Counted from the stretch's first letter, positions 8,428-17,128 are shown. The stretch: DNA of 64,000 nucleotides from Actinoplanes sichuanensis (GCF_033097365.1 NZ_AP028461.1:620001-684000), one strand, 5' to 3'. Notes: generated by a model not told the origin, from the letters alone. Numbers and translations: made by a program.

Positions 8428-9027
8428 ATGACCCACCAAGTGCATGCCTTCGAGCCGCCGGAGCGATTCGTCGCCGGAACGGTGGGCGAGCCGGGGGACC
8501 GCACTTTCTATCTCCAGGCCCGCGGCGGCGGCCGGGTGATCAGCGTGGCGCTGGAGAAGGTCCAGGTGTCGCTGCTCGCCGAGAAACTCGAGGAGCTGCT
8601 GCTCGAGGCCAACAAGCGGTTCGGTGTCTCCCTGCCGGAGGAGCCGCTGCTGGCGGTGCACGACAACGAACCCCTCGACACCCCGGTCGACGAGGAGTTC
8701 CGGGTCGGCACCCTGGGCCTGGCCTTCGACGTCGACACCAGCACCGTCGTGATCGAGGCGATCGAGGCCGGCGAGCCCGAGCCCGATCTGATCGGCGAGT
8801 CCCTCGGCGACGAGGATGACGACGACGATGACGACGATGACGAGCCCGACGAGCCCGACGACGACCTCGACCGGCTGCGGGTGCGACTGACCCCCGATGC
8901 GACCCGCGCGTTCATCGACCGGGCCCGCCGTGTGGTGGCCGCCGGTCGGCCACCGTGCCCGCTCTGCGGCCAGCCGCTCGACCCGGCCGGCCACCTCTGC
9001 CCCCGGCATAACGGCTACCACCGGTGA
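8428..9027 (+). CDS. DUF3090 family protein
   Basis: A 199-residue protein of unknown function, beginning MTHQVHAFEPPERFVAGTVG as in all DUF3090 members. An Asp tract (residues about 131-145) contains ten or more consecutive acidic residues. The C-terminus holds CPLCGQPLDPAGHLCPRH, a likely zinc-binding finger. The in-frame ATG at 8335 is rejected because family similarity begins at 8428. The stop overlaps the next start (GTGA). Members always sit beside the phosphomutase-like and SCO1664-like genes, so they probably act together. Confidence 0.92.
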   Translation: MTHQVHAFEPPERFVAGTVGEPGDRTFYLQARGGGRVISVALEKVQVSLLAEKLEELLLEANKRFGVSLPEEPLLAVHDNEPLDTPVDEEFRVGTLGLAFDVDTSTVVIEAIEAGEPEPDLIGESLGDEDDDDDDDDDEPDEPDDDLDRLRVRLTPDATRAFIDRARRVVAAGRPPCPLCGQPLDPAGHLCPRHNGYHR

Positions 9028-9839
9028 CGGCGGAGCCCACGCACGTGCTGGCCGAGGCCGACGCTCTCGCGCTGCTCGAGCGGGGGCGCATCGAGATCGA
9101 GGGGCGGCTGGCCGACGCCTCCAACACCACCCTGCGCGCCGAGATCACCCTGGACGGGCTGACCCGCCGCTGTGTCTACAAGCCGGTGCGCGGCGAGCGC
9201 CCGCTGTGGGACTTCCCGGACGGCACCCTCGCCGGCCGTGAGGTGTCGGCCTACCTGGTGTCCCGGGCCACCGGGTGGGATGTGGTGCCGCCGACCATCC
9301 TGCGGGACGGGCCGCTCGGTCCGGGCGCCCTCCAGCTCTGGATCGACGAGCCCGAGCAGGTCGGCGCGCTGATCGGTTTCGTCCCGGCCTACGACGTGCC
9401 GTCCGGCTGGTTCCCGGTGGCCGCGGCCCGCGACGACGACGGCGACGCCTACGCGCTGGCCCACGCCGACGACCCCCGACTGGCCCGCCTCGCCGTCTTC
9501 GACGCGGTGATCAACAACGCCGACCGCAAGGGCGGACACGTCCTCTACCCGGCCACCGGCGGTGTGCACGGCGTCGACCACGGCGTCAGCTTCCACGTGG
9601 AGAACAAGTTGCGCACGGTCCTCTGGGGCTGGACCGGCAAGCCCCTCCCGCCGGATGCCTGCGAGGTCCTGACCCGGTTGCGCGAGCAGCTGGCCGGGCC
9701 ACTCGGCGCCGAGTTGGAGGAGCACCTCACCATCTCCGAGGTGCAGCATGTCGGCCTGCGCGTGAAACGGCTGCTGCGGGCGGCCCGGTTCCCCCAACCC
9801 CCGACCGACTGGCCCGCCATCCCCTGGCCGCCGATCTAG
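9024..9839 (+). CDS. SCO1664 family protein
   Basis: A 271-residue protein of the SCO1664 family, distantly related to PI3/4-kinase-like or HipA-like folds. Visible features are CVYKPVRGERPLWDFPDGTL near residues 50-70, and a catalytic-loop-like segment DAVINNADRKGGH followed by HGVDHGVSFH, which resembles the kinase HxD/N and metal-binding DHG motifs. Kinase activity is inference. GTG at 9024 overlaps the DUF3090 stop by 4 bases. It is followed by mshC on the same strand. Confidence 0.9.
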   Translation: MTAEPTHVLAEADALALLERGRIEIEGRLADASNTTLRAEITLDGLTRRCVYKPVRGERPLWDFPDGTLAGREVSAYLVSRATGWDVVPPTILRDGPLGPGALQLWIDEPEQVGALIGFVPAYDVPSGWFPVAAARDDDGDAYALAHADDPRLARLAVFDAVINNADRKGGHVLYPATGGVHGVDHGVSFHVENKLRTVLWGWTGKPLPPDACEVLTRLREQLAGPLGAELEEHLTISEVQHVGLRVKRLLRAARFPQPPTDWPAIPWPPI

Positions 9840-9998
9840 CCCCGCGTTCGTTGGGGTCTGGCGTTCGTTCGGGTCCCGCGCCCGTTCGGGCCCCGGGTCT
9901 GCCCGACCCTCACGTGTCTCCGGCGGGGGCCGCGTGTGGCGCGGGCCGGAAGCTTGAGGTTTAGCTCACGCGCCCGGCCCTGGGTCCGGGGTGCCGTT

Positions 9999-10004
9999 TA
10001 GGCT
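9999..10004 (+). promoter_or_regulatory. Predicted -10 box of mshC
   Basis: TAGGCT lies 6 bases before ATG 10011 with no ribosome site, suggesting a leaderless mshC transcript in addition to read-through from upstream. The preceding stretch 9840-9998 contains short GTTCGTTGGGGTC/GTTCGTTCGGGTC direct repeats and otherwise nothing recognisable. Confidence 0.5.
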
Positions 10005-10010
10005 CCGAGC

Positions 10011-11255
10011 ATGGATGCTTGGACCGGTCACGACGTACCTGCCCTCCCGGACACGCCGGGGCGTGGCCCGCTGCGGCTCTACGACACGGCGCGGGCGTCG
10101 GTGCAGCCCAGCGCCCCGTCCGGCAGTGCCTCGATGTATGTCTGCGGCATCACGCCGTATGACGCGACGCACCTCGGCCACGCCGCCACGATGATCACTT
10201 TCGACCTGATCAACCGGGCCTGGCGCGACCAGGGTCTCGACGTCGGCTACGTGCAGAACGTGACCGACATCGACGACCCGCTGCTGGAGCGTGCCGAGCG
10301 CGACGGCGAGGACTGGGTGGTCCTCGCCATGCGCGAGACCGCCCTCTTCCGGGAGGACATGGAGGCGTTGCGGATCATCCCGCCGGCCCACTACGTCGGC
10401 GCGGTCGAGTCGATCCCGTCGATCGTCACCCACGTCCAGGATCTGGTGGAGCGTGGCGCGGCGTACCAGCTCGACGACGGCACCGGCGACGTCTACTTCG
10501 ACCTGACGGCCGCTCCGCGATTCGGGTACGAGTCACACCTGTCCCGCGAGGAGATGCTGGTCCTGTCGGCCGAGCGGGGCGGCGACCCGGATCGGGCCGG
10601 CAAACGCGACCCGCTCGACCCGCTGCTGTGGCGCGGCGCCCGCGACGGCGAGCCGGTGTGGGACGGCTCGGACCTCGGCCCGGGCCGCCCCGGCTGGCAC
10701 ATCGAGTGCGCCACCATCGCGCTGAACCTGCTCGGCGACACGATCGACGTCCAGGGTGGCGGCAGTGACCTGCTCTATCCGCACCACGAGTGCTCGGCCG
10801 CCCACGCCGAGGTGCTGACCGGCGCGGAGCCGTTCGCCGCCCACTACGTGCACGCCGGCATGATCGGCCTGGACGGCGAGAAGATGTCCAAATCCCGCGG
10901 CAACCTGGTGTTCGTGTCGCGGCTGCGCGCCGACGGTGTGGACCCGATGGCGGTCCGGCTGGGTCTGCTCACCACCCACTACCGCAGCGACCGCGACTGG
11001 ACCGATGACGTCCTCAAGGCCGGTCAGCAGCGTCTGGCCCGCTGGCGGGAGGCGGCGGCCGCGCCGTCCGGCCCGTCCGGCCCGGGTCTGCTCGCCGCGG
11101 TGCGTGAGGCGCTGTCCACCGACCTCGACACACCGGCGGCGCTGGCGGTGGTGGACGCGTGGGCCGACGCGGCCCTGTCCGGCGCGGGTGACGACAGCGA
11201 GTCTCCCGAACTGCTGGTGAAGACGGTGGACGCCCTGCTCGGAGTGCGTTTGTAA
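10011..11255 (+). CDS. mshC: L-cysteine:1D-myo-inositol 2-amino-2-deoxy-alpha-D-glucopyranoside ligase
   Basis: ATP-dependent ligase joining cysteine to GlcN-Ins, the third committed step of mycothiol synthesis in the cytosol. It is 414 residues, the usual length, and related to cysteinyl-tRNA synthetase. The zinc-ligand Cys45 (YVCGITPYD), the HIGH-like HLGH at 54-57 and KMSKS at 291-295 are present. The anticodon-binding region of CysRS is absent, as expected for MshC. A strong hairpin terminator follows at 11291. Confidence 0.96.
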   Translation: MDAWTGHDVPALPDTPGRGPLRLYDTARASVQPSAPSGSASMYVCGITPYDATHLGHAATMITFDLINRAWRDQGLDVGYVQNVTDIDDPLLERAERDGEDWVVLAMRETALFREDMEALRIIPPAHYVGAVESIPSIVTHVQDLVERGAAYQLDDGTGDVYFDLTAAPRFGYESHLSREEMLVLSAERGGDPDRAGKRDPLDPLLWRGARDGEPVWDGSDLGPGRPGWHIECATIALNLLGDTIDVQGGGSDLLYPHHECSAAHAEVLTGAEPFAAHYVHAGMIGLDGEKMSKSRGNLVFVSRLRADGVDPMAVRLGLLTTHYRSDRDWTDDVLKAGQQRLARWREAAAAPSGPSGPGLLAAVREALSTDLDTPAALAVVDAWADAALSGAGDDSESPELLVKTVDALLGVRL

Positions 11256-11290
11256 GCGTGCCCCGGCACGTTGACGAACGTGTCCACAGT

Positions 11291-11320
11291 GCCCCTGCCC
11301 GGTGTCCGGGCAGGGGCTTT
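11291..11320 (+). terminator. Rho-independent terminator after mshC
   Basis: Perfect 12-bp stem GCCCCTGCCCGG with its complement around the loop TGT, followed by TTT. Confidence 0.8.
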
Positions 11321-11488
11321 CTGCATTCAGGACGGAAAGCCCCGCGGCACCCTAGCCCGGCCATGAGATCTTTTGGGACTAAACCACGAAATGGTGAAAG
11401 TTAGCGTTTTATTCGACCAAATGCGCGCGAAAGGGACTCCCGGGGGCCAGAATTTCCCCCAAGCAACCAACCGTTGAAAGGAAACACC

Positions 11489-11770
11489 ATGCGTCGCGCT
11501 CTGTACCTCGGCGGCATCTTCCTGGCCACCGGCGCCGCTGTCGCCATGGCCGCTCCCGCCCAGGCCGGCGGCCACCCGTGCCCGGGAGACGTCGTCATCA
11601 CGAGCTACGACTACGTGCAGCCGGTCGGCTTCGGCTACGGCTACGGCCATGGCTTCGGTCACAGCCACGGAGACTCGTACTACTCGAACAAGTCCATCAC
11701 TCAGGGTGGGAGCCTCGTCAACATCGCCGCGCAGGACAGCAACCTGCTCGGCGGCATCGACATCCTCTGA
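11489..11770 (+). CDS. Small secreted Gly/Tyr/His-rich protein
   Basis: A 93-residue precursor. A Sec signal peptide spans residues 1-26 (MRRALYLGG to AAPAQA) with a cleavage site after AQA. The mature 67 residues include GGHPCPGD, a Gly/Tyr/His-rich stretch VGFGYGYGHGFGHSHGDSYY and a C-terminal SITQGGSLVNIAAQ segment. ATG 11489 has GAAAGGAAA upstream. The 150 bases before it are markedly AT-rich for this genome, as for developmentally controlled surface proteins such as rodlins and chaplins, but no chaplin domain is present and the single mature cysteine speaks against one. Function unknown. Confidence 0.75.
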   Translation: MRRALYLGGIFLATGAAVAMAAPAQAGGHPCPGDVVITSYDYVQPVGFGYGYGHGFGHSHGDSYYSNKSITQGGSLVNIAAQDSNLLGGIDIL

Positions 11771-11814
11771 GGAGTCGGACCGAGCCGAGTCTGAGGCCGG
11801 CTTGACACCATGAA

Positions 11815-11858
11815 CGACTGATGCCCGAGGCGCCGCAAGGTGCCCCGGGCCTCAGTCG
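11815..11858. terminator. Hairpin terminator, possibly bidirectional
   Basis: CGACTG...GAGGCGCC and its near-complement GGTGCC...CTCAGTCG flank a GCAA loop, giving a stem of about 19 pairs with two small irregularities. It lies between the secreted-protein gene and the convergent response-regulator gene. Confidence 0.65.
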
Positions 11859-11986
11859 TCTCCTCTTCCCGCAACTTCATCTCCGCAGCGCTCTCGCCTT
11901 TCTCCGCTGCGGGATGCGCCGCACGGTCCGCCATCCGTTCCCCTCGCCGCACGTGCTGATGACCCACGAGCGGTGGTGTCGCCGGA

Positions 11987-12742
11987 TCAGAGCAGTTCGG
12001 CGTCGTGGACCAGAAGGGCGATCTGGACGCGGTTGTTGAGGTCGAGTTTGCTCAGCAGTCGCGAGACGTGACCCTTGACCGTCGGCAGGCTCATACCGAG
12101 TTCGATTCCGATCTCCGCGTTGGAACGGCCGCCTCCCACCAGGACGGCGACCTCACGTTCCCGCTCGGTCAGCACGGCCAGACGGGTGCGGGCGCGGGCC
12201 CGTCGGGTACCCGCTTCGGGATCGGCGACATGATCGATCAACCTTCTGATCACCGTGGGCGAGAGGGTGCCCGCCCCGGCCGCGACCGACCGCACCGCCG
12301 CCAGGATCTCCCGGGGTGGCGTGTCCTTCAGCAGGAACCCGCTCGCCCCACCGCGCAACGCCTCGAGAACATACTCGTCAGCGTCGAACGTGGTCAGCAC
12401 GATGACCTGCGGCGCGCCGCTCCGGCTGCGGATCCGCCTGGTCGCGGTCAGCCCGTCGACCCGCGGCATGCGGATGTCCATCAGGACGATGTCCGGCCAG
12501 TGCGCGTCAGCCACCACGACGGCCTCGGCGCCGTCCCCGGCCTCCGCCACCACCTCGATGTCCGGCGAGCCACCCACCAGAATCCGCAGCCCGGCCCGAA
12601 CCAGCGGATCGTCGTCGACGATCGCCACCCGGATCGGCCGCTCCCCACCGGCCGCCCCCGCCTCCTGAGGCGCGGAGCCGGACGAGGGCTTGACGTCGGC
12701 CGGGTTGCTCTCGCGGGGCGCGGCATGGGACGGAGGATTCAC
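11987..12742 (-). CDS. NarL/FixJ-type response regulator
   Basis: Response regulator of 251 residues from a GTG whose last bases overlap the kinase stop (GTGA); the frame also opens at ATG 12817, which would overlap the kinase by 79 bases. The receiver domain has VDDDP, phospho-acceptor Asp89 (IVLMDIRMP) and the TTFDADEYV switch region; the LuxR helix-turn-helix (LTEREREVAVLVGGGRSNAEI) occupies the last 65 residues. A Pro/Ala/Ser-rich linker of about 35 residues precedes the receiver. It is the partner of the kinase directly upstream. Confidence 0.9.
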   Translation of the reverse strand: MNPPSHAAPRESNPADVKPSSGSAPQEAGAAGGERPIRVAIVDDDPLVRAGLRILVGGSPDIEVVAEAGDGAEAVVVADAHWPDIVLMDIRMPRVDGLTATRRIRSRSGAPQVIVLTTFDADEYVLEALRGGASGFLLKDTPPREILAAVRSVAAGAGTLSPTVIRRLIDHVADPEAGTRRARARTRLAVLTEREREVAVLVGGGRSNAEIGIELGMSLPTVKGHVSRLLSKLDLNNRVQIALLVHDAELL

Positions 12743-13992
12743 ACCGGCCCCCGGGAATCCGCCGGCCCGACCGGCTCCGGTGGTGGTCGGCGCCGGGTGG
12801 GTGGCTCGATGGGCCACGGGGTCTCCTCCGGCCAGGGCAGCTCGGCCTCCAGACGGAACGAACCCGACGCCGGGCCGTGGGTGACGTGACCACCGGCGAG
12901 AGCGACCCGCTCACCGATGCCGAGCAGACCGCGGCCGCCACCTGCGCCGCGGTCCGGGGAGCGGACGGGCACCGTACCGCTGAAGGGGTTGGTGATCGTG
13001 ATCCGCAAGGCCTGGCCCGCCTCGCCGGCCAGGACCACCGCGGCGGCCGGCGCCGCGCCGTGCTTGCGGGCGTTGGTCAGCCCCTCCTGGACGATCCGGA
13101 AGGCCGTGCGGCCGAGCTGTGCCGGTGGTCCGTCGGGCGGCACACCGTTCATGTAGTCGATCGTCATGCCGGCGGCACGGGAGCTGCCGATCAGGTCGGG
13201 CAGGTCGGCCAGGCCCGGCTGGGGTGGCTCCGGCCGGGCGCTCGGCACGCCGATCACCGACCGCAACTCCTCGAGGGCCTCATGGGCGCTGCGGCGGATC
13301 GCCCCGGCGGCGATCGACAGCTCCTCCGGCGACACGCTCGCGCGCACCTCCAGAGCACCGGCATGCAGGCTGATCAGGGACATCCGGTGGGCCAGGACGT
13401 CGTGTGTCTCCCGGGCGATGCGAGCCCGCTCGGTGAGCCGGGCCTGCTCCTCGCGGAGCGCCTGCTCGGCCTCCAACCGGGCCGCGTGCTCCCGCAGTGA
13501 CGTGGTCAGCCGCCGGTACGCCTGCACGAACAACCCCCAGCCGAGGGCCGCCGCGGTGACCACCGATCGCACCAGCAGATCCATCCACATCCCGTAGGAC
13601 GGATGATCGTGCAGCAGGAAGTAGACCGCACCGGTGCCGACATTGACCGCCCCGAGCAGCAGCAGGATCGGTGGTCGGCGCCGGATCGCCAGGGTGAACA
13701 GCGCCACGATGATCGGCCCGGTGGCGGTCACCGAGACCGCCCCGAACGGCAGCAGCGCCACCGTGAGACCCAGTGGATGCCGGCGGCGGGCCGGCAGCGC
13801 GGCGGCACAGAGGACACCGACGGCCAGATCGGCCTGCCACACGAGCGCCGCGCCCGGCCGGGTGGCGTCGCCGAGCAGCATCATCACCGAGCCGTAGACC
13901 AGCGCGACGACGACGGCGATGGCATCGGCCGACCGGTCCCGGGCCGCGGCCCGGCGAGCACCGGGATCGGGCACCAGCAGCGCGAAGAACAT
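12739..13992 (-). CDS. NarL-family sensor histidine kinase
   Basis: Sensor kinase of 417 residues. Residues 20-165 contain about four to five membrane helices; the dimerisation helix carries His197 in RIARETHDVLAHRMS; EGLTNARKHGA is the N box and GGRGLLGIGERVALAGG the G2 box. A Pro/Arg-rich tail follows the ATPase domain. It is divergent from the membrane alpha/beta hydrolase gene at 14102 across a 109-base gap, which makes that hydrolase a reasonable target of the pair, though no operator is demonstrable. Confidence 0.92.
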   Translation of the reverse strand: MFFALLVPDPGARRAAARDRSADAIAVVVALVYGSVMMLLGDATRPGAALVWQADLAVGVLCAAALPARRRHPLGLTVALLPFGAVSVTATGPIIVALFTLAIRRRPPILLLLGAVNVGTGAVYFLLHDHPSYGMWMDLLVRSVVTAAALGWGLFVQAYRRLTTSLREHAARLEAEQALREEQARLTERARIARETHDVLAHRMSLISLHAGALEVRASVSPEELSIAAGAIRRSAHEALEELRSVIGVPSARPEPPQPGLADLPDLIGSSRAAGMTIDYMNGVPPDGPPAQLGRTAFRIVQEGLTNARKHGAAPAAAVVLAGEAGQALRITITNPFSGTVPVRSPDRGAGGGRGLLGIGERVALAGGHVTHGPASGSFRLEAELPWPEETPWPIEPPTRRRPPPEPVGPADSRGPV

Positions 13993-14101
13993 GCCGCAAG
14001 ACTAGGGCTGACCGAAGTCTCCGCCCAGCTACCAAAGTATGTTCCTGGTCGATGCCTTCGGCCGCTGCGGGATCGACTTTCGGCGGCGCAAGCTTCCCGG
14101 C

Positions 14102-15472
14102 ATGACGCCGATCCGGTTCGCCTTACTCTTTCTGCCCGCCGCCGCGTGGGGCGTGATCGCCGCACTGTGGACCCCACGCGGCCCACTGACCGGCGCCGAA
14201 GCGCTCTGGTCCATCGTGATCAGCGCCGGCGTCGGCGTTCTGGCCGGCCGGGCGGCGCGGTCCCGGTGGGCGATCCTGCTGGCCCCTTCGGCGTACGTGG
14301 CAGCGCTCGAACTGACCAGGTGGAGCGTGTCCGGCCCCTCCGTGGACCTGCCACACGCGACCCCGATCGGGATTCTCGTGCTCGTCACCGGGCGTGGCGT
14401 GCACGGCCTGTTCGCGCTGCTCCCGATGGCGGCCGGTGCCGCGTTCGGCCATCGCCGACCGGCCCGCGCACGGTGGCGACGGGTCACCGGACGGGTGGGA
14501 GCCGGTCTGACCGCGGTGCTGACGGTGGGTCTCGGGGTGGCGGTCGCCGTCCCCGCCCGTACCGCATCGATCTCCGGTGGCGTCGCGGAGCTGAGCCGGA
14601 CCGGCGACCTCGCCCTGATGATCCGCGGCCGTTCCGCCGCCCTGCCGGTCCTGCTGTATGTGCCGGGCCCGCCGGGCGGCTCGGACACCGGCCTCATGCG
14701 TACCCGGCTGGCCGGGCTGGAGGACCACTTCGTGGTGGCCACCCTGGACCGGCGCGGCGGGGGAGCGTCGGCGGGCGCACTGGGCCGTGCCGCGACGCTC
14801 AGCCTGGACAGTGAGGTCGCCGACATCCTCGCGGTCACCGACCATCTGCGGCAGCGATTCGGCCGGGACCGGATCGTCCTGCTCGGCCACTCCGGCGGCT
14901 CGATCCCGGCGGTCGTGGCCGCCCGGCGCCACCCGGAGAAGTACCGTGCCTACGTCGGCACCGGCCAGGCGGTCGACCTGCGCGAGTCCGACCGGATGTT
15001 CTACACCGACGTGCTGGCCTGGGCGCGGGCCGGCGGTCGCACCGACGTGGTCGAGCAGCTGGAGCGACAGGGTCCGCCACCGTGGGCGGACGTCTACGAC
15101 TACGAGCCGTTCCTGCTGTACGCCACCCAGGCGTACGGGCTGCCGGACCCGCCGATCGACCTGAACGTCCCGGAGTACACGCTGCTCCAGAAGGCGCACT
15201 ACATGACGACGATGCTGGACACCTGGGACGCCCTGTATCCCCGACTGCAGGGTGTGGACCTGCATCGGGAGGTGCCGAGCCTGCCGATCCCGGCGTACTT
15301 CGTGCAGGGCGGCCGGGAGATGCGTGGCCTGGCCGTGCCGTTCGCCTCCTGGTATACGGCGTTGCAGTCCCCGGACAAACGCCTGATCACGTTCCCGGAG
15401 ACGGGGCACCGGCCGATGGCCGAACAGCCACAGCGCTTCATCACGACCCTGGCCGACCTGATCCCCGCCTGA
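14102..15472 (+). CDS. Membrane-anchored alpha/beta hydrolase
   Basis: A 456-residue protein with about four N-terminal membrane helices (residues 1-165) followed by an alpha/beta hydrolase domain outside or at the membrane. The nucleophile elbow is GHSGGS (LLGHSGGSIPAVVAARR), the catalytic histidine is in ETGHRPMAEQP, and the oxyanion region is LYVPGPPGGSD, close to proline iminopeptidases. ATG 14102 is chosen over 14039 because hydrophobic sequence begins there. The substrate is unknown. Divergent from the two-component pair. Confidence 0.85.
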   Translation: MTPIRFALLFLPAAAWGVIAALWTPRGPLTGAEALWSIVISAGVGVLAGRAARSRWAILLAPSAYVAALELTRWSVSGPSVDLPHATPIGILVLVTGRGVHGLFALLPMAAGAAFGHRRPARARWRRVTGRVGAGLTAVLTVGLGVAVAVPARTASISGGVAELSRTGDLALMIRGRSAALPVLLYVPGPPGGSDTGLMRTRLAGLEDHFVVATLDRRGGGASAGALGRAATLSLDSEVADILAVTDHLRQRFGRDRIVLLGHSGGSIPAVVAARRHPEKYRAYVGTGQAVDLRESDRMFYTDVLAWARAGGRTDVVEQLERQGPPPWADVYDYEPFLLYATQAYGLPDPPIDLNVPEYTLLQKAHYMTTMLDTWDALYPRLQGVDLHREVPSLPIPAYFVQGGREMRGLAVPFASWYTALQSPDKRLITFPETGHRPMAEQPQRFITTLADLIPA

Positions 15473-15505
15473 CGGGGACCGGGCCGGAGGGGAACGGGAT
15501 CGCGG

Positions 15506-16297
15506 TCAGGCCAGAGCCAGCCCCGGATCCGGGTCGGGGTCCGGAGAGGAACCGGGGATCCGGTACTCCTCGGTCAGTGTGGTCATCGGCCCCGGCCACG
15601 TCGCCTGCGCCACCTCGATCGGCTTGCGGGTCTCGTCGAAGGCGACATGTAGCAGATGGAGCACCGGGGTGTCCGGCCGGATCTGCAGGATCTCGGCCTC
15701 CTCCCGGCTCGGCTGGCGGGCGCTGATCGTGTCGGTCGCCGAGGTGTACCGGCGGCTCAGCACCTCCTCCGCCTCCTGGTAGAGGGGTCGCCCGAACGCT
15801 TCGAGTCGCTCCAGTGAGGTGCCGCTGGCGTCGGTCACCCGGAACCAGGAGGCACCGACCTCGACGGTGGCGTCGTCGGTGCGCACCACATGCCGCCGGA
15901 CCAGCATCTCCGTGCCGTCGCGCACCCCGAACGCGTCGGCCACCTCGGGCGGCGCGGCCTCCCGGCCGACACCGGTGAGTTGCTGGCGGTACCGGGCGGC
16001 GAGATCGGCGTGATAGCCGCGGTGCGCGCCGTATCGGCCGCGCGACAGACGGTTCAGGCGGCGGCGGGTGCCGCGGACGTACGTACCGGAGCCGGGTTTG
16101 GTGATCAGGATGCCTTCGACCCGCAGCTGGTCGACGGTGCGCTGGACGGTCTGTTTGGCCACCCCGAACATCTCCGCCATGGCGGGGATGGACGGCAGTC
16201 GCTCGCCCGGCTGCCAATCGCCGCGTCTGATGCGTTCCCGCAGCTGGGCCGCGATCTGCCGATGCGGGAACTCGGCGGCGCCCGGATTGATGCTCAT
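15506..16297 (-). CDS. GntR-family regulator with UTRA domain
   Basis: Transcription factor of 263 residues. Residues 8-78 form the winged helix-turn-helix (RQIAAQLRERIRRGDWQPGE, MAEMFGVAKQTVQRTVDQL), and residues about 95-245 the UTRA effector domain that in HutC-type relatives binds small molecules. Ribosome site GGAAGGAG precedes ATG 16297. A perfect inverted repeat 17 bases upstream is probably its own operator. The C-terminus ends in a Pro/Asp run. No transport or catabolic genes adjoin it, so the effector cannot be guessed. Confidence 0.9.
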   Translation of the reverse strand: MSINPGAAEFPHRQIAAQLRERIRRGDWQPGERLPSIPAMAEMFGVAKQTVQRTVDQLRVEGILITKPGSGTYVRGTRRRLNRLSRGRYGAHRGYHADLAARYRQQLTGVGREAAPPEVADAFGVRDGTEMLVRRHVVRTDDATVEVGASWFRVTDASGTSLERLEAFGRPLYQEAEEVLSRRYTSATDTISARQPSREEAEILQIRPDTPVLHLLHVAFDETRKPIEVAQATWPGPMTTLTEEYRIPGSSPDPDPDPGLALA

Positions 16298-16313
16298 GAC
16301 CGGCTCCTTCCAG

Positions 16314-16325
16314 CTAGGTTCCTAG
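16314..16325. promoter_or_regulatory. Likely GntR operator
   Basis: CTAGG-TT-CCTAG, a perfect inverted repeat 17 bases upstream of the GntR start codon, in the intergenic region shared with the divergent DUF6232 gene. Autoregulation is inferred from position and symmetry. Confidence 0.6.
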
Positions 16326-16479
16326 GATGCGGCATGAAGTGGGAGGTCAGCGACCCGACACGCGCAAAAGTCCATGAATGAATTCGCCTATCAGCTACAA
16401 GGCTGTCAGGCACCTGGCGAACACGCCCCGGTTGGCCCCATACTGAATCGACGTTAAGGGATGTGGGGTCACACAAAGA

Positions 16480-16573
16480 GGCGGCGACCAGTAGCCGCTG
16501 GCCGCCGCCCAGGCCTCTCGTCCATTGGAGGAGGAGCGCCGTGTCAGTCGTCATCATCGTGCAGTCCTCCTCC
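16480..16573 (+). promoter_or_regulatory. Structured 5' leader of the DUF6232 gene
   Basis: Two RNA structures can form. A 12-bp stem with one mismatch pairs 16480-16491 with 16498-16509. Further on, the ribosome-site-like GGAGGAGGA (16527-16535) is perfectly complementary to TCCTCCTCC (16565-16573), which would hide the site of the short frame starting at 16541. The remainder of 16326-16479 shows only an AT-richer stretch with a possible -10 (CATACT near 16438). Confidence 0.4.
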
Positions 16574-16636
16574 GCCTTGCAAGCCGAGGGGAGGGATGGG
16601 AGTTGCCGGTCTTCTACCGAGGTCCACGCGCCGTGA
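16541..16636 (+). CDS. Possible 31-residue leader peptide
   Basis: GTG at 16541 follows GGAGGAGGAG by 4-5 bases, the strongest ribosome site in this region, and opens a 31-codon frame (MSVVIIVQSSSALQAEG...) that ends at TGA 16634-16636, overlapping the DUF6232 frame by 34 bases. This geometry would allow translational coupling. No homology is known to me, so it may be only a regulatory frame or chance. Confidence 0.35.
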   Translation: MSVVIIVQSSSALQAEGRDGSCRSSTEVHAP

Positions 16637-17013
16637 TCACACACCGCATCGTCGAGGTGTCCAGGGAGCACCGCCGCCTGTTCGTGGTATCCGAGATGAC
16701 CGATGTCCACATCGTCCGCTTCGATCCCGGGGAGGACGGTGCCGGACGGCACATCGCCGGCGTTTCCGCGCTGGTCGCGGCCGTGATCGCGGTGCCCGTG
16801 GTAGGCCCCGCGTCGATGCTTCTCACGGCTGTGGTGTCGATGGCGCTGGGGGTCGGCGCGATGCTCTGCCTGCGGCCGCGGGCGGGATGCTGGTGGCAGC
16901 TGCGGGCCGGTTACCGGGGTTCCGTGGTGGAGGTCTTCTCGTCCGGGAACGAGCGGGAGTTTGCCGAGTTCTGCCGAGGGTTGGTGCGCTCGATGGAGTA
17001 TGGGGAGACCTGA
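16603..17013 (+). CDS. DUF6232 family membrane protein
   Basis: A 136-residue protein of the actinobacterial DUF6232 family, function unknown. I place the start at TTG 16603 because the family begins PVFYRGPRAVITHRIVEV and GAGGGGAGGGA lies 6-7 bases upstream; the frame is open from 16525 but those residues are not family-like. Two hydrophobic helices span about residues 50-95 (ALVAAVIAVPVVGPASMLL and a following segment), with a cytosolic beta-rich part on both sides. It is divergent from the GntR gene. Confidence 0.75.
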   Translation: MPVFYRGPRAVITHRIVEVSREHRRLFVVSEMTDVHIVRFDPGEDGAGRHIAGVSALVAAVIAVPVVGPASMLLTAVVSMALGVGAMLCLRPRAGCWWQLRAGYRGSVVEVFSSGNEREFAEFCRGLVRSMEYGET

Positions 17014-17030
17014 GCGCGGGGACATCATGC

Positions 17031-17058
17031 GGTCTGCGGTATATTCCGGCAGACCTTT
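17031..17058 (+). terminator. Weak terminator-like hairpin
   Basis: GGTCTGC (17031) pairs with GCAGACC (17049), with CGG/CCG inside closing an AT-rich loop, followed by TTTAA. It separates the DUF6232 gene from the XRE regulator. Confidence 0.4.
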
Positions 17059-17128
17059 AAGCAACACCGCACTCTGCAAGGTCGCAATCAAGGGTGATTC
17101 GCGGCATTTGGGCGTTAGTGAGGGTTGA

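Noticed and set aside
9840..9960. Short GTTCG repeats before mshC as regulatory sites
   Set aside because: Too short and degenerate to separate from low complexity of GC-rich intergenic DNA.
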